From: DASUAS01 sp036502765
Lineage (GTDB): Bacteria; Actinomycetota; Acidimicrobiia; IMCC26256; DASPTH01
Reading direction: 5' to 3'
Length of the DNA stretch: 37,039 bases
Assembly: GCA_036502765.1 (NCBI GenBank)
Contig: DASXXX010000404.1
Coordinates: 1 to 37,039, forward strand
This document shows positions 8,277-15,747 of the stretch, piece by piece. The number at the start of each line of letters is the position of its first letter. Position 1 is the stretch's first letter. The position numbers were made by a program, and so were the translations under genes. The notes beneath the pieces are model-generated. The model did no database searches. It was not told where the DNA came from and saw only the letters and a program-made list of their open reading frames with translations.

Positions 8277-8936
8277 ATGGCCGAACATGCGGTCCGGATG
8301 GTGCTCGCCGACGACGACGTCTTGTTGCGTGAGGGTCTCGCGAGCTTGTTGGAGCGCTCGGGGTTCGAGGTCGTCGGTCGAGCCGGTGATGCATCGGAGC
8401 TGCTCGCGCTGGTCCGCCAGCACGAGCCGGAGTTCGTGATCGTCGACATCCGCATGCCGCCGACGCATTCGACGGAGGGACTCGATGCAGCACGCGTCAT
8501 TCAGCGTGAGTTCCCTGCCGCGGCGATCCTGGTGCTCTCCGCCCATGTCGAAGTGGACGAGGCCATGGAGCTGCTCGCAGGCGGGCGAGGCGTCGGCTAC
8601 CTCCTGAAGAGCCGTGTCACCGACGTCGCCGAGTTCATCGACAGCATCGAGCGAATCGCTCGTGGAGGCTCGGTTGTCGATCCCAGCCTCATCCAGGAGC
8701 TGGTGAATTCTCGTCGCCGGAACGATCCGCTCGAGGCGCTGACGCCGCGTGAGCACGAAGTGCTCGGCCTCATGGCGGAGGGTTGTTCGAACTCTGGGAT
8801 CGGGCGCCGACTCTCGGTGACCGAGGGCACCGTCGAGAAGCACGTGAACAGCATCCTCATGAAGTTGGAGCTGCCGGAGTCGAACGATGACCATCGACGC
8901 GTGCTCGCGGTCATCGCGTTCCTCGAGGCCCGTTGA
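8277..8936 (+). CDS. NarL/FixJ-family response regulator
   Basis: Two-component DNA-binding response regulator, 219 aa. The receiver domain has the acidic triad ADDD (residues 11-14), the phospho-acceptor D57 in VIVDIRMPP and the conserved lysine in YLLKSRV (about residue 108). The C-terminal LuxR-type helix-turn-helix starts near residue 155 (LTPREHEVLGLMAEGCSNSGIGRRLSVTEGTVEKHV, given in parts). The frame is open far upstream. ATG 8277 (MAEHAVRMVLADDD) gives the normal N-terminus; ATG 8223 and 8298 are alternatives, and none has a clear Shine-Dalgarno. No histidine kinase is seen nearby, so it is an orphan within this window. The following MEDS protein is 50 nt away on the same strand. Confidence 0.92.
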   Translation: MAEHAVRMVLADDDVLLREGLASLLERSGFEVVGRAGDASELLALVRQHEPEFVIVDIRMPPTHSTEGLDAARVIQREFPAAAILVLSAHVEVDEAMELLAGGRGVGYLLKSRVTDVAEFIDSIERIARGGSVVDPSLIQELVNSRRRNDPLEALTPREHEVLGLMAEGCSNSGIGRRLSVTEGTVEKHVNSILMKLELPESNDDHRRVLAVIAFLEAR

Positions 8937-8986
8937 TGCGTCGAGCCGCTGGCGATAGCATTTCGCGCACCAAGGGAGGCGGGCCA

Positions 8987-9604
8987 ATGACCAACGCGAT
9001 CGGGTCAGGACCGACCCTCGGCTTCGAGCCAGGCGATCATGTCTGTGCGTTCTACGTGGGCACGGCGGAGCGCGACAAATTGCTCATGCCGTTCCTCCAA
9101 GAGGGCCTGCGCGCGGGGAACAAGTGCCTGTGCATTGCCGACTCACCCGCTCATCAGACGATGGTGGCGAACATCGCCGAAGGGTTCGACGATCCTGAGG
9201 ACGTCGAGCGTTCGGTCGCGTCGCGCCAACTCGAGCTGCTGCACTCGACCGACAGCTACACCCGCGGGGGCTCGTTCTCGACGCTGCGCACGATCGACTT
9301 CTTCCGCGAAACCGTCGAAGGCGCGCTGAGCAGCGGGTACGAGAGGGTGTTGATCAGCGGAGAGCCCGCGTGGCTGTCTCAAGGCGCGCCCGGTGCGGAG
9401 GAATTCGTCGACTACGAGGTCTCGCTCAACGACTTCGCACCGCAGTACCCCCAGGTGATCCTGTGCCTCTACGACCTCGAGCGGTTCGGCGGCGGCATGG
9501 TCGTCGACATCATGCGCACGCACAAGAAGCTGGTGCTCGGCGGGTTCGTGCTCGACAACCCGCACTACCTGTCACCTGACGAGTTCCGAGCAACAGCACG
9601 CTGA
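8987..9604 (+). CDS. MEDS-domain (DcmR-like sensory) protein
   Basis: A 205-aa protein matching the MEDS domain (methanogen/methylotroph DcmR sensory domain): GDHVCAFYVGTAERDKLLMPFL at the start (read in parts), the RQLELLHSTDSYTRGGSF block, then ISGEPAWL and a C-terminal VILCLYDLERFGG and GFVLDNPHY. This domain is known as a sensory module, often near histidine kinases, anti-sigma factors or LuxR regulators, and has a RecA-like fold. ATG 8987 is set by AGGGAGG at 8973-8979. Here it stands alone without an output domain, directly after the response regulator, so a signalling partnership is plausible but unproved. Confidence 0.85.
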   Translation: MTNAIGSGPTLGFEPGDHVCAFYVGTAERDKLLMPFLQEGLRAGNKCLCIADSPAHQTMVANIAEGFDDPEDVERSVASRQLELLHSTDSYTRGGSFSTLRTIDFFRETVEGALSSGYERVLISGEPAWLSQGAPGAEEFVDYEVSLNDFAPQYPQVILCLYDLERFGGGMVVDIMRTHKKLVLGGFVLDNPHYLSPDEFRATAR

Positions 9605-9763
9605 ACGCCCGCTCGACGCGAACTGCGCGAGCAGGTGACGAGTCCGTGACGCCGCTCAGGCGCCGACGAGCACGGGAACGTAGGTGCTGACCGCTCACGC
9701 GCCCGGCTCCTCTGCGCGCCCGCGACCTCGAGCCGGGGCTCGTCACTCACGACAACCAGACGC

Positions 9764-9784
9764 ACCCGGGGAAATCCCTGGGGT
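9764..9784 (+). promoter_or_regulatory. 21-bp dyad element, copy 1 (upstream of SnoaL-like gene)
   Basis: Left arm ACCCGGGG, spacer AAA, right arm TCCCTGGGGT, followed by AGCG. The element ends about 110 nt before GTG 9893. The rest of the 288-nt gap 9605-9892 shows no gene that I can support. Confidence 0.7.
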
Positions 9785-9892
9785 AGCGCCGTGGTCTCCT
9801 TCGCCATGATCGACACATGGCCGACCGGCACGGGAAGCCATCGGGATGCTGAGCCCTCGCTCGGTCCGGACGAAGGAAGCACGGGAGGCACA

Positions 9893-10375
9893 GTGACCAC
9901 AGCCACCTCCAGCCCCGCGGCAATTGAGACCGAGGACCGACTCGCGATCCTCGAGTTGATCGGGAAGCTCGCGCTGCTCCTCGACGCGCGCGACTGGGAC
10001 GCATTCGAAGACCTGTTCACCGACCCTGTCCACCTCGACCGCACGTCACTGTTCCAAGGCGAGCCGGAAACCCTCACTCCCGCGGAGCTCGTCGACGGGT
10101 ACCGCAAGACCCTGGGCAATCTCGACGCCCTCCATCACCTGATCACCGGTCACGTGATCAACGTCGACGGAGATCAGGCAACGTGTGCGGCCAACATGCA
10201 GGGCACACACGTGCTTGCCAACACGTCCGGCGACTCGATGTGGACGGTCGGCGGCCGTCACGACTACGAGCTCAGGCGCACCGCCACCGGCTGGAAGATC
10301 GCCGGATGGACGTTCACCATCCAATGGGCAACCGGGAACATGAACATCGTGGCCCTCGCTGCTGCCCGCGGGTGA
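9893..10375 (+). CDS. SnoaL-like / NTF2-fold protein
   Basis: A 160-aa nuclear-transport-factor-2-fold protein of the SnoaL_4 type (polyketide cyclase / dehydratase / aromatic dioxygenase beta-like). ETEDRLAILELIGKLALLLDARDWDAFEDLF (in parts, about residues 11-42) is the typical N-terminal helix pair, and a terminal WKIAGWTFTIQWATGN strand closes the cone. GTG 9893 with GGGAGG four bases upstream is preferred over an in-frame upstream ATG at 9791. The gene is 18 nt before a quinone-reductase gene and downstream of dyad element copy 1. Such proteins can be small isomerases, hydrolases or dehydratases; the reaction cannot be inferred. Confidence 0.85.
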   Translation: MTTATSSPAAIETEDRLAILELIGKLALLLDARDWDAFEDLFTDPVHLDRTSLFQGEPETLTPAELVDGYRKTLGNLDALHHLITGHVINVDGDQATCAANMQGTHVLANTSGDSMWTVGGRHDYELRRTATGWKIAGWTFTIQWATGNMNIVALAAARG

Positions 10376-10393
10376 CGCGGTGGTGAAGCGCTG

Positions 10394-11317
10394 ATGCCCA
10401 GGGCAGTCCAGTTCGACGACTACGGCGGCATCGAGGTCCTCGAGGTGCGCGAAGTCCCGCGTCCCGAGCCCGGCGTCGATCAGGTGCTGGTCGCGGTTCG
10501 CGCTGCCGGCATCAACATCGGCGAGGCCAAGATCCGCCAAGGGCTCGTTCGCGACATCTTCCCTGCGACGTTCCCCAGCGGCGAAGGTTCGGACCTGGCC
10601 GGCGTGGTCGCCGAGGTCGGAGCGAACGTCGTGGGCTGGGCCGTAGGCGATGAGGTGATTGGCTGGACCGACAACCGCGCGAGCCACGCCGAGTACGTGA
10701 TCGTCGAGGCGGCGAACGTGATCGCGAAGCCCGCGGAGATCCCCTGGGAAGTGGCAGGAGCGTTGTTCGTCGCGGGGGTCACCGGAGTGGCCACCGTGCG
10801 GGCGGTCGCACCGAGAGCAGACGAAGTGGTCGTGATCGCCGGTGCGGGAGGCGGCGTCGGCGGCTTCGCCGTACAAGTCGCGGTCCGCACGGGCGCGCGC
10901 GTGATTGCTTTGGCGAGCGAACGCCATCATCCATGGCTGCGCGAGCGCGGCGCGGCACCTGTCGCGTACGGCGACGACGTGATCCCGCGCATCACCGCGG
11001 CTGCCGGAGACAGGCGCGTCGCTGCGTTCATCGACCTCGTCGGGAACGGCTACGTCGAATTGGCACTCTCCCTTGGCATCGACAAAGACCGGATCGACAC
11101 CATCGTCGACTTCCCGGCGATCGCGAAGTACGAGGTCAAGGGTGAGGGCGGCGCGGCTGCGGCGAGCGCAGCGACGCTCACCGAGTTGGTGGAAGCCGTC
11201 GCGGCGGGCGACGTCGTCGTACCGATCCAGAGCATCTACGCGCTCGACGACGTTCGGGCTGCCTTCGCCGAGCTCGAAGCGGGCCACGTCGCAGGAAAGA
11301 TCGTCCTCGTCCCGTAG
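10394..11317 (+). CDS. NADPH:quinone reductase-like medium-chain oxidoreductase
   Basis: Zinc-independent medium-chain dehydrogenase/reductase of the quinone oxidoreductase (QOR) group, 307 aa. The N-terminal GroES-like domain begins MPRAVQFDDYGGIEVLEVREV and contains RAAGINIGEAKIRQG. The Rossmann domain has VIAGAGGGVGGFAVQVAV (about residues 147-164), and the C-terminal PIQSIYALDDVRAAFAELE is typical. The zinc-binding cysteines of alcohol dehydrogenases are absent, as expected for QOR. Likely reduces quinones or enones with NADPH. It is in an operon with the SnoaL-like gene 18 nt upstream. Confidence 0.9.
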   Translation: MPRAVQFDDYGGIEVLEVREVPRPEPGVDQVLVAVRAAGINIGEAKIRQGLVRDIFPATFPSGEGSDLAGVVAEVGANVVGWAVGDEVIGWTDNRASHAEYVIVEAANVIAKPAEIPWEVAGALFVAGVTGVATVRAVAPRADEVVVIAGAGGGVGGFAVQVAVRTGARVIALASERHHPWLRERGAAPVAYGDDVIPRITAAAGDRRVAAFIDLVGNGYVELALSLGIDKDRIDTIVDFPAIAKYEVKGEGGAAAASAATLTELVEAVAAGDVVVPIQSIYALDDVRAAFAELEAGHVAGKIVLVP

Positions 11318-11328
11318 CTGCGCTGAGT

Positions 11329-11349
11329 ACCAGTGAGTTTCCCTGGGGT
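11329..11349 (+). promoter_or_regulatory. 21-bp dyad element, copy 2 (upstream of aldehyde dehydrogenase)
   Basis: Left arm ACCAGTGA, spacer GTT, right arm TCCCTGGGGT. It lies 12 nt after the quinone reductase stop and ends 86 nt before GTG 11435, so it marks a new transcription unit inside a same-strand gene run. Confidence 0.7.
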
Positions 11350-11434
11350 GGGCCAGTACGGGTGCACGGATACTCGAAGAACGAGTGCGACATCCACACC
11401 GATGTGACGGCGCACGACCCCAGAGGAGCGACGC

Positions 11435-12904
11435 GTGACGACGACGACTTCGACGCAGGCACGCAGCTACCAGTGGTTCGCGAACGGACAGTGGCGTGAT
11501 GCGCCCGACCTGTTCGACGACTTCGAGCCCTACACCGGCGCGGTGTACGCGCGCGCCCCCAACTGCGGGGCCGAGGAAGCGAAGGCGGCAATCGCCGCGG
11601 CGCACGCGGCGTTTCCTGCGTGGGCCGAGACGCCTCCCGCCGAGAAGGCGCGCTTGTTCTTCGGTGCTGCCGCGATCGTGCGACGCCGACGCGAGGAGAT
11701 CGCCGAGATCCTGGCCCGGGAGACCGGAAGCACCATTCCCTTCTCCACCTTCCAGCAGGATCTCGTGGCGACCGCCCTCGAGCAGGCCGCCCACTGGGTG
11801 TTCCTTCCCAAGGGCGAGGTCCTGGCTTCGAATCTGCCGAACACCCACTCGGTCGGGGTCCGTCGACCGCTCGGTGTGGTCGCCAGTTTCACGCCGTGGA
11901 ACGGGGCCAACATCCTCTCGTGGCGAGCCACGTTGAACCCGCTCGCTGCTGGGTGCACGGTCGTGGTGAAGCCGTCGGAGTACTCGCCGATCTCCGCCGG
12001 CCTGATGATCGCCGAGATTGCCGAAGAGGCGGGGTTCCCTCCCGGCGTGGTCAACGTGGTGCCTCACGCTCCCGGTGCGGCCGGTCCCATCGCCGACGAG
12101 TTCTTCGCCAGCGAGGAGGTGCGCTGCATCAACCTCATCGGAGGGGTCAAGACCGCGCGACTGCTGGCGCAGCGAGCGGGTGAGACCCTCAAGCGGACGT
12201 GCCTCGAGCTCGGTGGCTACAACCCGATGTTGATCCTCGACGATGTCGACGTCGACTACGCCGTCCGCATGGCCACCTTCGGGTCGTTCTTCCACCAGGG
12301 TCAGATCTGCCTCAACACGCGGAAGATCATCATCCAGAGCGCGATCTACGACGAGTTCCTCGAGAAGTTCGTCGCCCGGACCAAGACCTTGCCTTCAGGT
12401 GATCCGCTCGACCCGAAGACGATCATCGGTCCGCTCGTGCACCAAGGCGCCGTGGATCTCATGGATCAGCGCGTCGACGAGGCGGTGGCGCTCGGCGCGA
12501 CGCTCCACACCGGCGGTACCCACGAAGGACTGGTGTACCAACCGACGATCCTGACCGACGTGTCCTACGACGCAGCCGCGTCCAACGAGGAGACCTTCGG
12601 ACCACTCGTGATCGTGGAACCGGTCGCGACGCCCGAAGACGCAGTCGCGGTCGCGAACCGCGTCCAGTACGGGTTGACGTCGACCATCCTTGCCGGCGAC
12701 ACCTACCGCGCCTTCGAGCTGGCCCCGAAGGTCCTCCACGGCATCGTCAACGTCAACTCGCCGACCGTGAACGACGAGATCCACGCCCCCATGGGCGGCG
12801 TCCGTGACAGCGGATGGGGTCGCACCGGCCCCGACAGCGCGGCCGACTTCACCGACGTCATCTGGATCAACACCACGAGCAGCGAGCGCCAGTTCCCGTT
12901 CTAG
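11435..12904 (+). CDS. NAD(P)+-dependent aldehyde dehydrogenase
   Basis: Aldehyde dehydrogenase superfamily enzyme, 489 aa, oxidising an aldehyde to its acid in the cytoplasm. FTPWNGANILSWRATLNPL is the cofactor-binding region, E258 in CLELGGYNP is the general base and C292 in HQGQICLN is the nucleophile. EETFGPLVIVEP and the C-terminal GGVRDSGWGRTGP are also standard. The sequence is closest in style to benzaldehyde/vanillin dehydrogenases, but the substrate is not certain. GTG 11435 has AGAGGAG at 11422-11428. It heads an operon with an amidohydrolase and an SDR, behind dyad element copy 2. Confidence 0.93.
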   Translation: MTTTTSTQARSYQWFANGQWRDAPDLFDDFEPYTGAVYARAPNCGAEEAKAAIAAAHAAFPAWAETPPAEKARLFFGAAAIVRRRREEIAEILARETGSTIPFSTFQQDLVATALEQAAHWVFLPKGEVLASNLPNTHSVGVRRPLGVVASFTPWNGANILSWRATLNPLAAGCTVVVKPSEYSPISAGLMIAEIAEEAGFPPGVVNVVPHAPGAAGPIADEFFASEEVRCINLIGGVKTARLLAQRAGETLKRTCLELGGYNPMLILDDVDVDYAVRMATFGSFFHQGQICLNTRKIIIQSAIYDEFLEKFVARTKTLPSGDPLDPKTIIGPLVHQGAVDLMDQRVDEAVALGATLHTGGTHEGLVYQPTILTDVSYDAAASNEETFGPLVIVEPVATPEDAVAVANRVQYGLTSTILAGDTYRAFELAPKVLHGIVNVNSPTVNDEIHAPMGGVRDSGWGRTGPDSAADFTDVIWINTTSSERQFPF

Positions 12905-12944
12905 GCACCCGCGGCCACGCGTGCAGCGACCAAAGGACCGCTTC

Positions 12945-13904
12945 ATGACGTTCACGGTTGACGTCCACCATCACGTGCTTCCGGACTTCTTCTGGGCCGC
13001 GACCAACGAGGGCGATCACCCGGTCGGAGGAATCCAGCCGCCGCCGTGGTCCACGGACGCGGCGTTGTCCTTCCTCGACGACGCCGAGATCGACGTCGCG
13101 ATCACGTCGATCAGCACACCGGGCGTGCACACCGGAGACGACGTCGCGGCACGAGCCCTCGCTCGCCGTTGCAATGAGCTGTCAGCCGAGTTGCAACGCG
13201 ACCACCCGGATAGGTTCGGCGGCTTCTGCTGCCTTCCCTTGCCTGACGTCGACGGAGCGCTCGCCGAGCTCGCCTACGGACTCGACGACTTGCATCTCGA
13301 TGGCGTCGTGCTGTTCAGCAACGCCCTCGGCGTCTACCTGGGCGACCCACGGCTGGCGCCGGTCTTCGACGAGTTGCAGCGGCGACAAGCCGTGGTGTTC
13401 GTGCACCCGAATGCGTCCCCGGACCCCGCCGCTCACACGCTGGGTCTGCCGGATTCGTTGATCGACTTCACCGCCGACACCACGCGCGCGATCGCCCAGA
13501 TGCACTACAGCAACACGTTCGCCCGCACGCCGGACGTGACGTACATCTTCTCGCACGCCGGCGGGACCGTGCCCTACCTCGCGGGCCGCTTCGCCATCGT
13601 CGACGAGATGGACGTCATCCCCGGAGCCGAGCACCGGTCGAGCGCGGCCGACACCTTCCGCCGCTTGTACTGGGACACGGCCCTGTCCTGGAGCGATCCC
13701 GTGCTGGCCATGTTGCGTTCGGTCGTCGGGATCGATCACGTCCTCTTCGGCACGGACTACCCGTACCTCCGGCGAGACCTTGCCGTGAGCGCGCGCGCAC
13801 ACATCGCTGACTCGCCGCACCTCACTGCCGACGAGAAGACCGCGGTGCTCGGCGGCACCGCGCTGAGGTTGCTACCGCGGTTCGCCGATCTCGGCGTCCG
13901 CTGA
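12945..13904 (+). CDS. Amidohydrolase-2 family protein (ACMSD / resorcylate decarboxylase-like)
   Basis: TIM-barrel metal-dependent hydrolase/decarboxylase of the amidohydrolase_2 family, 319 aa. The metal ligands are in place: H8 and H10 of DVHHHVLPDFF, H154 in VFVHPN, H204 in FSHAGG and D271 in FGTDYPY. This set matches aminocarboxymuconate-semialdehyde decarboxylase and gamma-resorcylate decarboxylase, enzymes of aromatic acid breakdown. ATG 12945 with AAAGGA upstream is chosen over an in-frame ATG at 12804, which lies inside the aldehyde dehydrogenase. Downstream of an aldehyde dehydrogenase it would fit decarboxylation of an aromatic or muconate-type acid (inference). Confidence 0.9.
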   Translation: MTFTVDVHHHVLPDFFWAATNEGDHPVGGIQPPPWSTDAALSFLDDAEIDVAITSISTPGVHTGDDVAARALARRCNELSAELQRDHPDRFGGFCCLPLPDVDGALAELAYGLDDLHLDGVVLFSNALGVYLGDPRLAPVFDELQRRQAVVFVHPNASPDPAAHTLGLPDSLIDFTADTTRAIAQMHYSNTFARTPDVTYIFSHAGGTVPYLAGRFAIVDEMDVIPGAEHRSSAADTFRRLYWDTALSWSDPVLAMLRSVVGIDHVLFGTDYPYLRRDLAVSARAHIADSPHLTADEKTAVLGGTALRLLPRFADLGVR

Positions 13905-13958
13905 ATCGTCCGTCGACCGCAGCTCGGTCACCGCGCACGCGATGGGAAAGGAACGCTC

Positions 13959-14657
13959 ATGCTCAACGACTCGGTAGGCAGATCGGAGTCCTCGATCGAC
14001 GACCGCCACCTTCTGTTGATCGGTGCCGGGCCCGGCCTCGGGCTGGCGGTCGCTCGTCGCTTCGCCGACGGCGGCCATCGAGTGACCCTCGTCGCGCGCG
14101 GTACCGACGGACTCAGCGATCTCGCCCACAGCCTGGCTGACACCGGTGCCCGGATCGACGTCATCGCGGCAGATGCGAGTGACTCGGATGCGCTGGGTGC
14201 TCGGATGTCCGAGCTCTACGACGAACCGGGCGCGCCCGGGCTCATCATCTACAACGCGGTCATGGGAGCTCCGGACACGCTCTTGAGCGCGAACGCCGCG
14301 CACCTGCACGCCGCCTATGCGGTTGACGTCGTCGGCGCCATCGTCGTGACGCAGGTCGCCGCGCCGGCGATGCGGGCCGCCGGCTCCGGCACCATCATCA
14401 TGACGGGCGGCGGCTTCGCGGATCATCCGATCTCTGCGCTCGCAACTGTCTCGCTCGGCAAAGCCGCGCTGCGATCTGCGGCCACGATGCTGAGCGCCGA
14501 CTTGGAGCAGGACGGCATCCGGGTGGCGACGTTGACGATCGCCGGGCAGATCGTCGCGGGCACGGCATTCGATCCGGAGCACATTGCTCAGCGCTATTGG
14601 GAGGTCGTCCATTCCGACGGTCCCTGGCAGGCGGAGTTCCGCTTCACCGGCGAGTAG
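13959..14657 (+). CDS. Atypical short-chain dehydrogenase/reductase lacking the catalytic Tyr
   Basis: SDR-fold protein, 232 aa. The cofactor loop is GAGPGLG (residues 22-28), followed by a typical beta-alpha-beta unit, and N-A-V of IIYNAV corresponds to the NNAG motif. The catalytic YxxxK is degraded: K168 is present in VSLGKAALR but the tyrosine position is V164. The serine position lies in the MTGGGF stretch. It may bind NAD(P) without classical reductase chemistry or use another residue. ATG 13959 has GGAAAGGA upstream. It is the last gene of the aldehyde dehydrogenase operon; the next gene is convergent, 20 nt away. Confidence 0.85.
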   Translation: MLNDSVGRSESSIDDRHLLLIGAGPGLGLAVARRFADGGHRVTLVARGTDGLSDLAHSLADTGARIDVIAADASDSDALGARMSELYDEPGAPGLIIYNAVMGAPDTLLSANAAHLHAAYAVDVVGAIVVTQVAAPAMRAAGSGTIIMTGGGFADHPISALATVSLGKAALRSAATMLSADLEQDGIRVATLTIAGQIVAGTAFDPEHIAQRYWEVVHSDGPWQAEFRFTGE

Positions 14658-14677
14658 AGCGGGACGGCCTTGAACGG

Positions 14678-15106
14678 CTACGCGCGCCGCAACTCGAGCA
14701 CGGGAATGGTCCGGATGCCCTCCGTCTGTCGTGCGTACTCGGCGAACCCCGGGTACCGCTGCGCCTGGATGTCGTAGATGCGGTCGCGCTCGTCGCCGGT
14801 CACATCGCGGACCGCGACGAGGTAGTTCTCGGTTCCCCGTTCGATCGTGGCTTCATCTGCGGCCGTCAGGTTGTAGTACCAGTCTGGATTCGACGGTTCG
14901 CCACCCTTCGACGCGAAGACATAGATCGTGTCGTCGTCGTGCTCGTCGGCGAGGTACATCATGGGCGTGACGTACTCGTTGCCACTCTGACGGCCACGGT
15001 GACGCACCAACACGACCGGCGCACCCTCGAAGGGGCCACCGACGCGCCCACTGTTCGCTCGGAACTCCGTGATCGTCTTCTGGTTCCAGTCGTTCGGGTC
15101 GGGCAT
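14678..15106 (-). CDS. F420-type nitroreductase family protein (DDN/DUF385)
   Basis: Split-barrel flavin/deazaflavin-binding protein, 142 aa. The diagnostic run is VLVRHRGRQSGNEYVTPMMY (about residues 31-50) followed by YVFASKGGEPSNPDWYYNL, as in the deazaflavin-dependent nitroreductase (Ddn) family of actinomycetes. It probably uses cofactor F420 and reduces quinones or nitro compounds. ATG 15106 has GAGGA nearby upstream (minus strand). It is a single gene facing the SDR gene; its upstream region is shared with the monooxygenase gene and holds two dyad elements. Confidence 0.9.
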   Translation of the reverse strand: MPDPNDWNQKTITEFRANSGRVGGPFEGAPVVLVRHRGRQSGNEYVTPMMYLADEHDDDTIYVFASKGGEPSNPDWYYNLTAADEATIERGTENYLVAVRDVTGDERDRIYDIQAQRYPGFAEYARQTEGIRTIPVLELRRA

Positions 15107-15225
15107 GTCGCGTCCTCGTTCCTCGTGGTCGGCAGTGCGTCGGCATGCGTGGCGGTGGGTGCCCGATTCCTGATGAGCGAGCCGTCCGCCATCTAGCCAG
15201 GGTCGCACCCGTGACGCCCGGATGA

Positions 15226-15246
15226 ACCCGTGAGAATCCCTGGTCT
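15226..15246. promoter_or_regulatory. 21-bp dyad element, copy 3a (degenerate tail)
   Basis: Left arm ACCCGTGA, spacer GAA, right arm TCCCTGGTCT: the only copy that loses the GGGGT tail. A further half-site TCCCTGG follows at 15248-15254. Read on the minus strand it starts with an intact CCAGGGA arm and lies 120 nt upstream of the nitroreductase ATG, so it may serve that divergent gene. Confidence 0.55.
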
Positions 15247-15302
15247 GTCCCTGGTGGAGCGTGGCCTCGCTCGGGTGACGCAACCGAGTGGATGCGGCAC
15301 CG

Positions 15303-15323
15303 ACCAGGGAGATTCCCTGGGGT
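15303..15323 (+). promoter_or_regulatory. 21-bp dyad element, copy 3b (upstream of monooxygenase)
   Basis: Left arm ACCAGGGA, spacer GAT, right arm TCCCTGGGGT: the 17-bp core is a perfect 7-3-7 inverted repeat. It ends only 31 nt before GTG 15355, which has no Shine-Dalgarno, so the promoter is likely to overlap or abut the element and the mRNA may be leaderless. Confidence 0.72.
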
Positions 15324-15354
15324 TCACTGCCTGGCGAACGCGCACACTCACGTC

Positions 15355-15699
15355 GTGGGTCAGCTCCAAGGCATCGCTCGATTCAAGTTCCACGACGGCG
15401 CGCTCGACGAGTTCAAGCGCATCGCGGCGCGATGCATGGAGATCGCGCGCACCCAGGACACCGGCACGCTGCAGTACGAGATCTACTTCAACGCCGACGA
15501 GTCCGAGTGCGTGGTGCTCGAGCGCTACCGGGACTCCGAGGCGCTCACACAACACGCCGAACACATCGGCGATCTGGCCGAGCGGCTCTTCGCGACCGGC
15601 GACGTCGCCAGCGTGCTCCTCGGCGAGCCGAGCCCGGAGATCCGCGCCGCGGTCGTCAACGGCCCGGTTCGACTCTTCACGCCCTACCTGTCGCTGTAG
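15355..15699 (+). CDS. Antibiotic biosynthesis monooxygenase (ABM/YgiN-like) domain protein
   Basis: Small dimeric ferredoxin-like fold protein, 114 aa. ARFKFHDGALDEFKRIAARCMEIARTQDTGTLQYEIYFN (in parts) followed by CVVLERYRDSEALTQH is the standard ABM pattern with a strand, helix, strand and the E-R-Y/W-x-s motif. Members are cofactor-free monooxygenases acting on quinols or polyketides, or heme-degrading enzymes. GTG 15355 is the latest start that keeps the whole domain; the frame is open upstream through the dyad element. It lies 48 nt before an MFS gene, likely in one operon. Confidence 0.82.
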   Translation: MGQLQGIARFKFHDGALDEFKRIAARCMEIARTQDTGTLQYEIYFNADESECVVLERYRDSEALTQHAEHIGDLAERLFATGDVASVLLGEPSPEIRAAVVNGPVRLFTPYLSL

Positions 15700-15747
15700 A
15701 CGGCTCGGGGTGTCCACCACCCTGCGCCGTCGAGGAGAGGACGAGCG

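Noticed and set aside
9605..9763. Possible small gene in the gap before the SnoaL-like gene
   Set aside because: Only short frames without Shine-Dalgarno or conserved composition; treated as leader and regulatory DNA.
10046..12295. 749-aa open frame on the minus strand
   Set aside because: Antisense to the quinone reductase and aldehyde dehydrogenase genes; composition is typical of GC-rich shadow frames with no domain.
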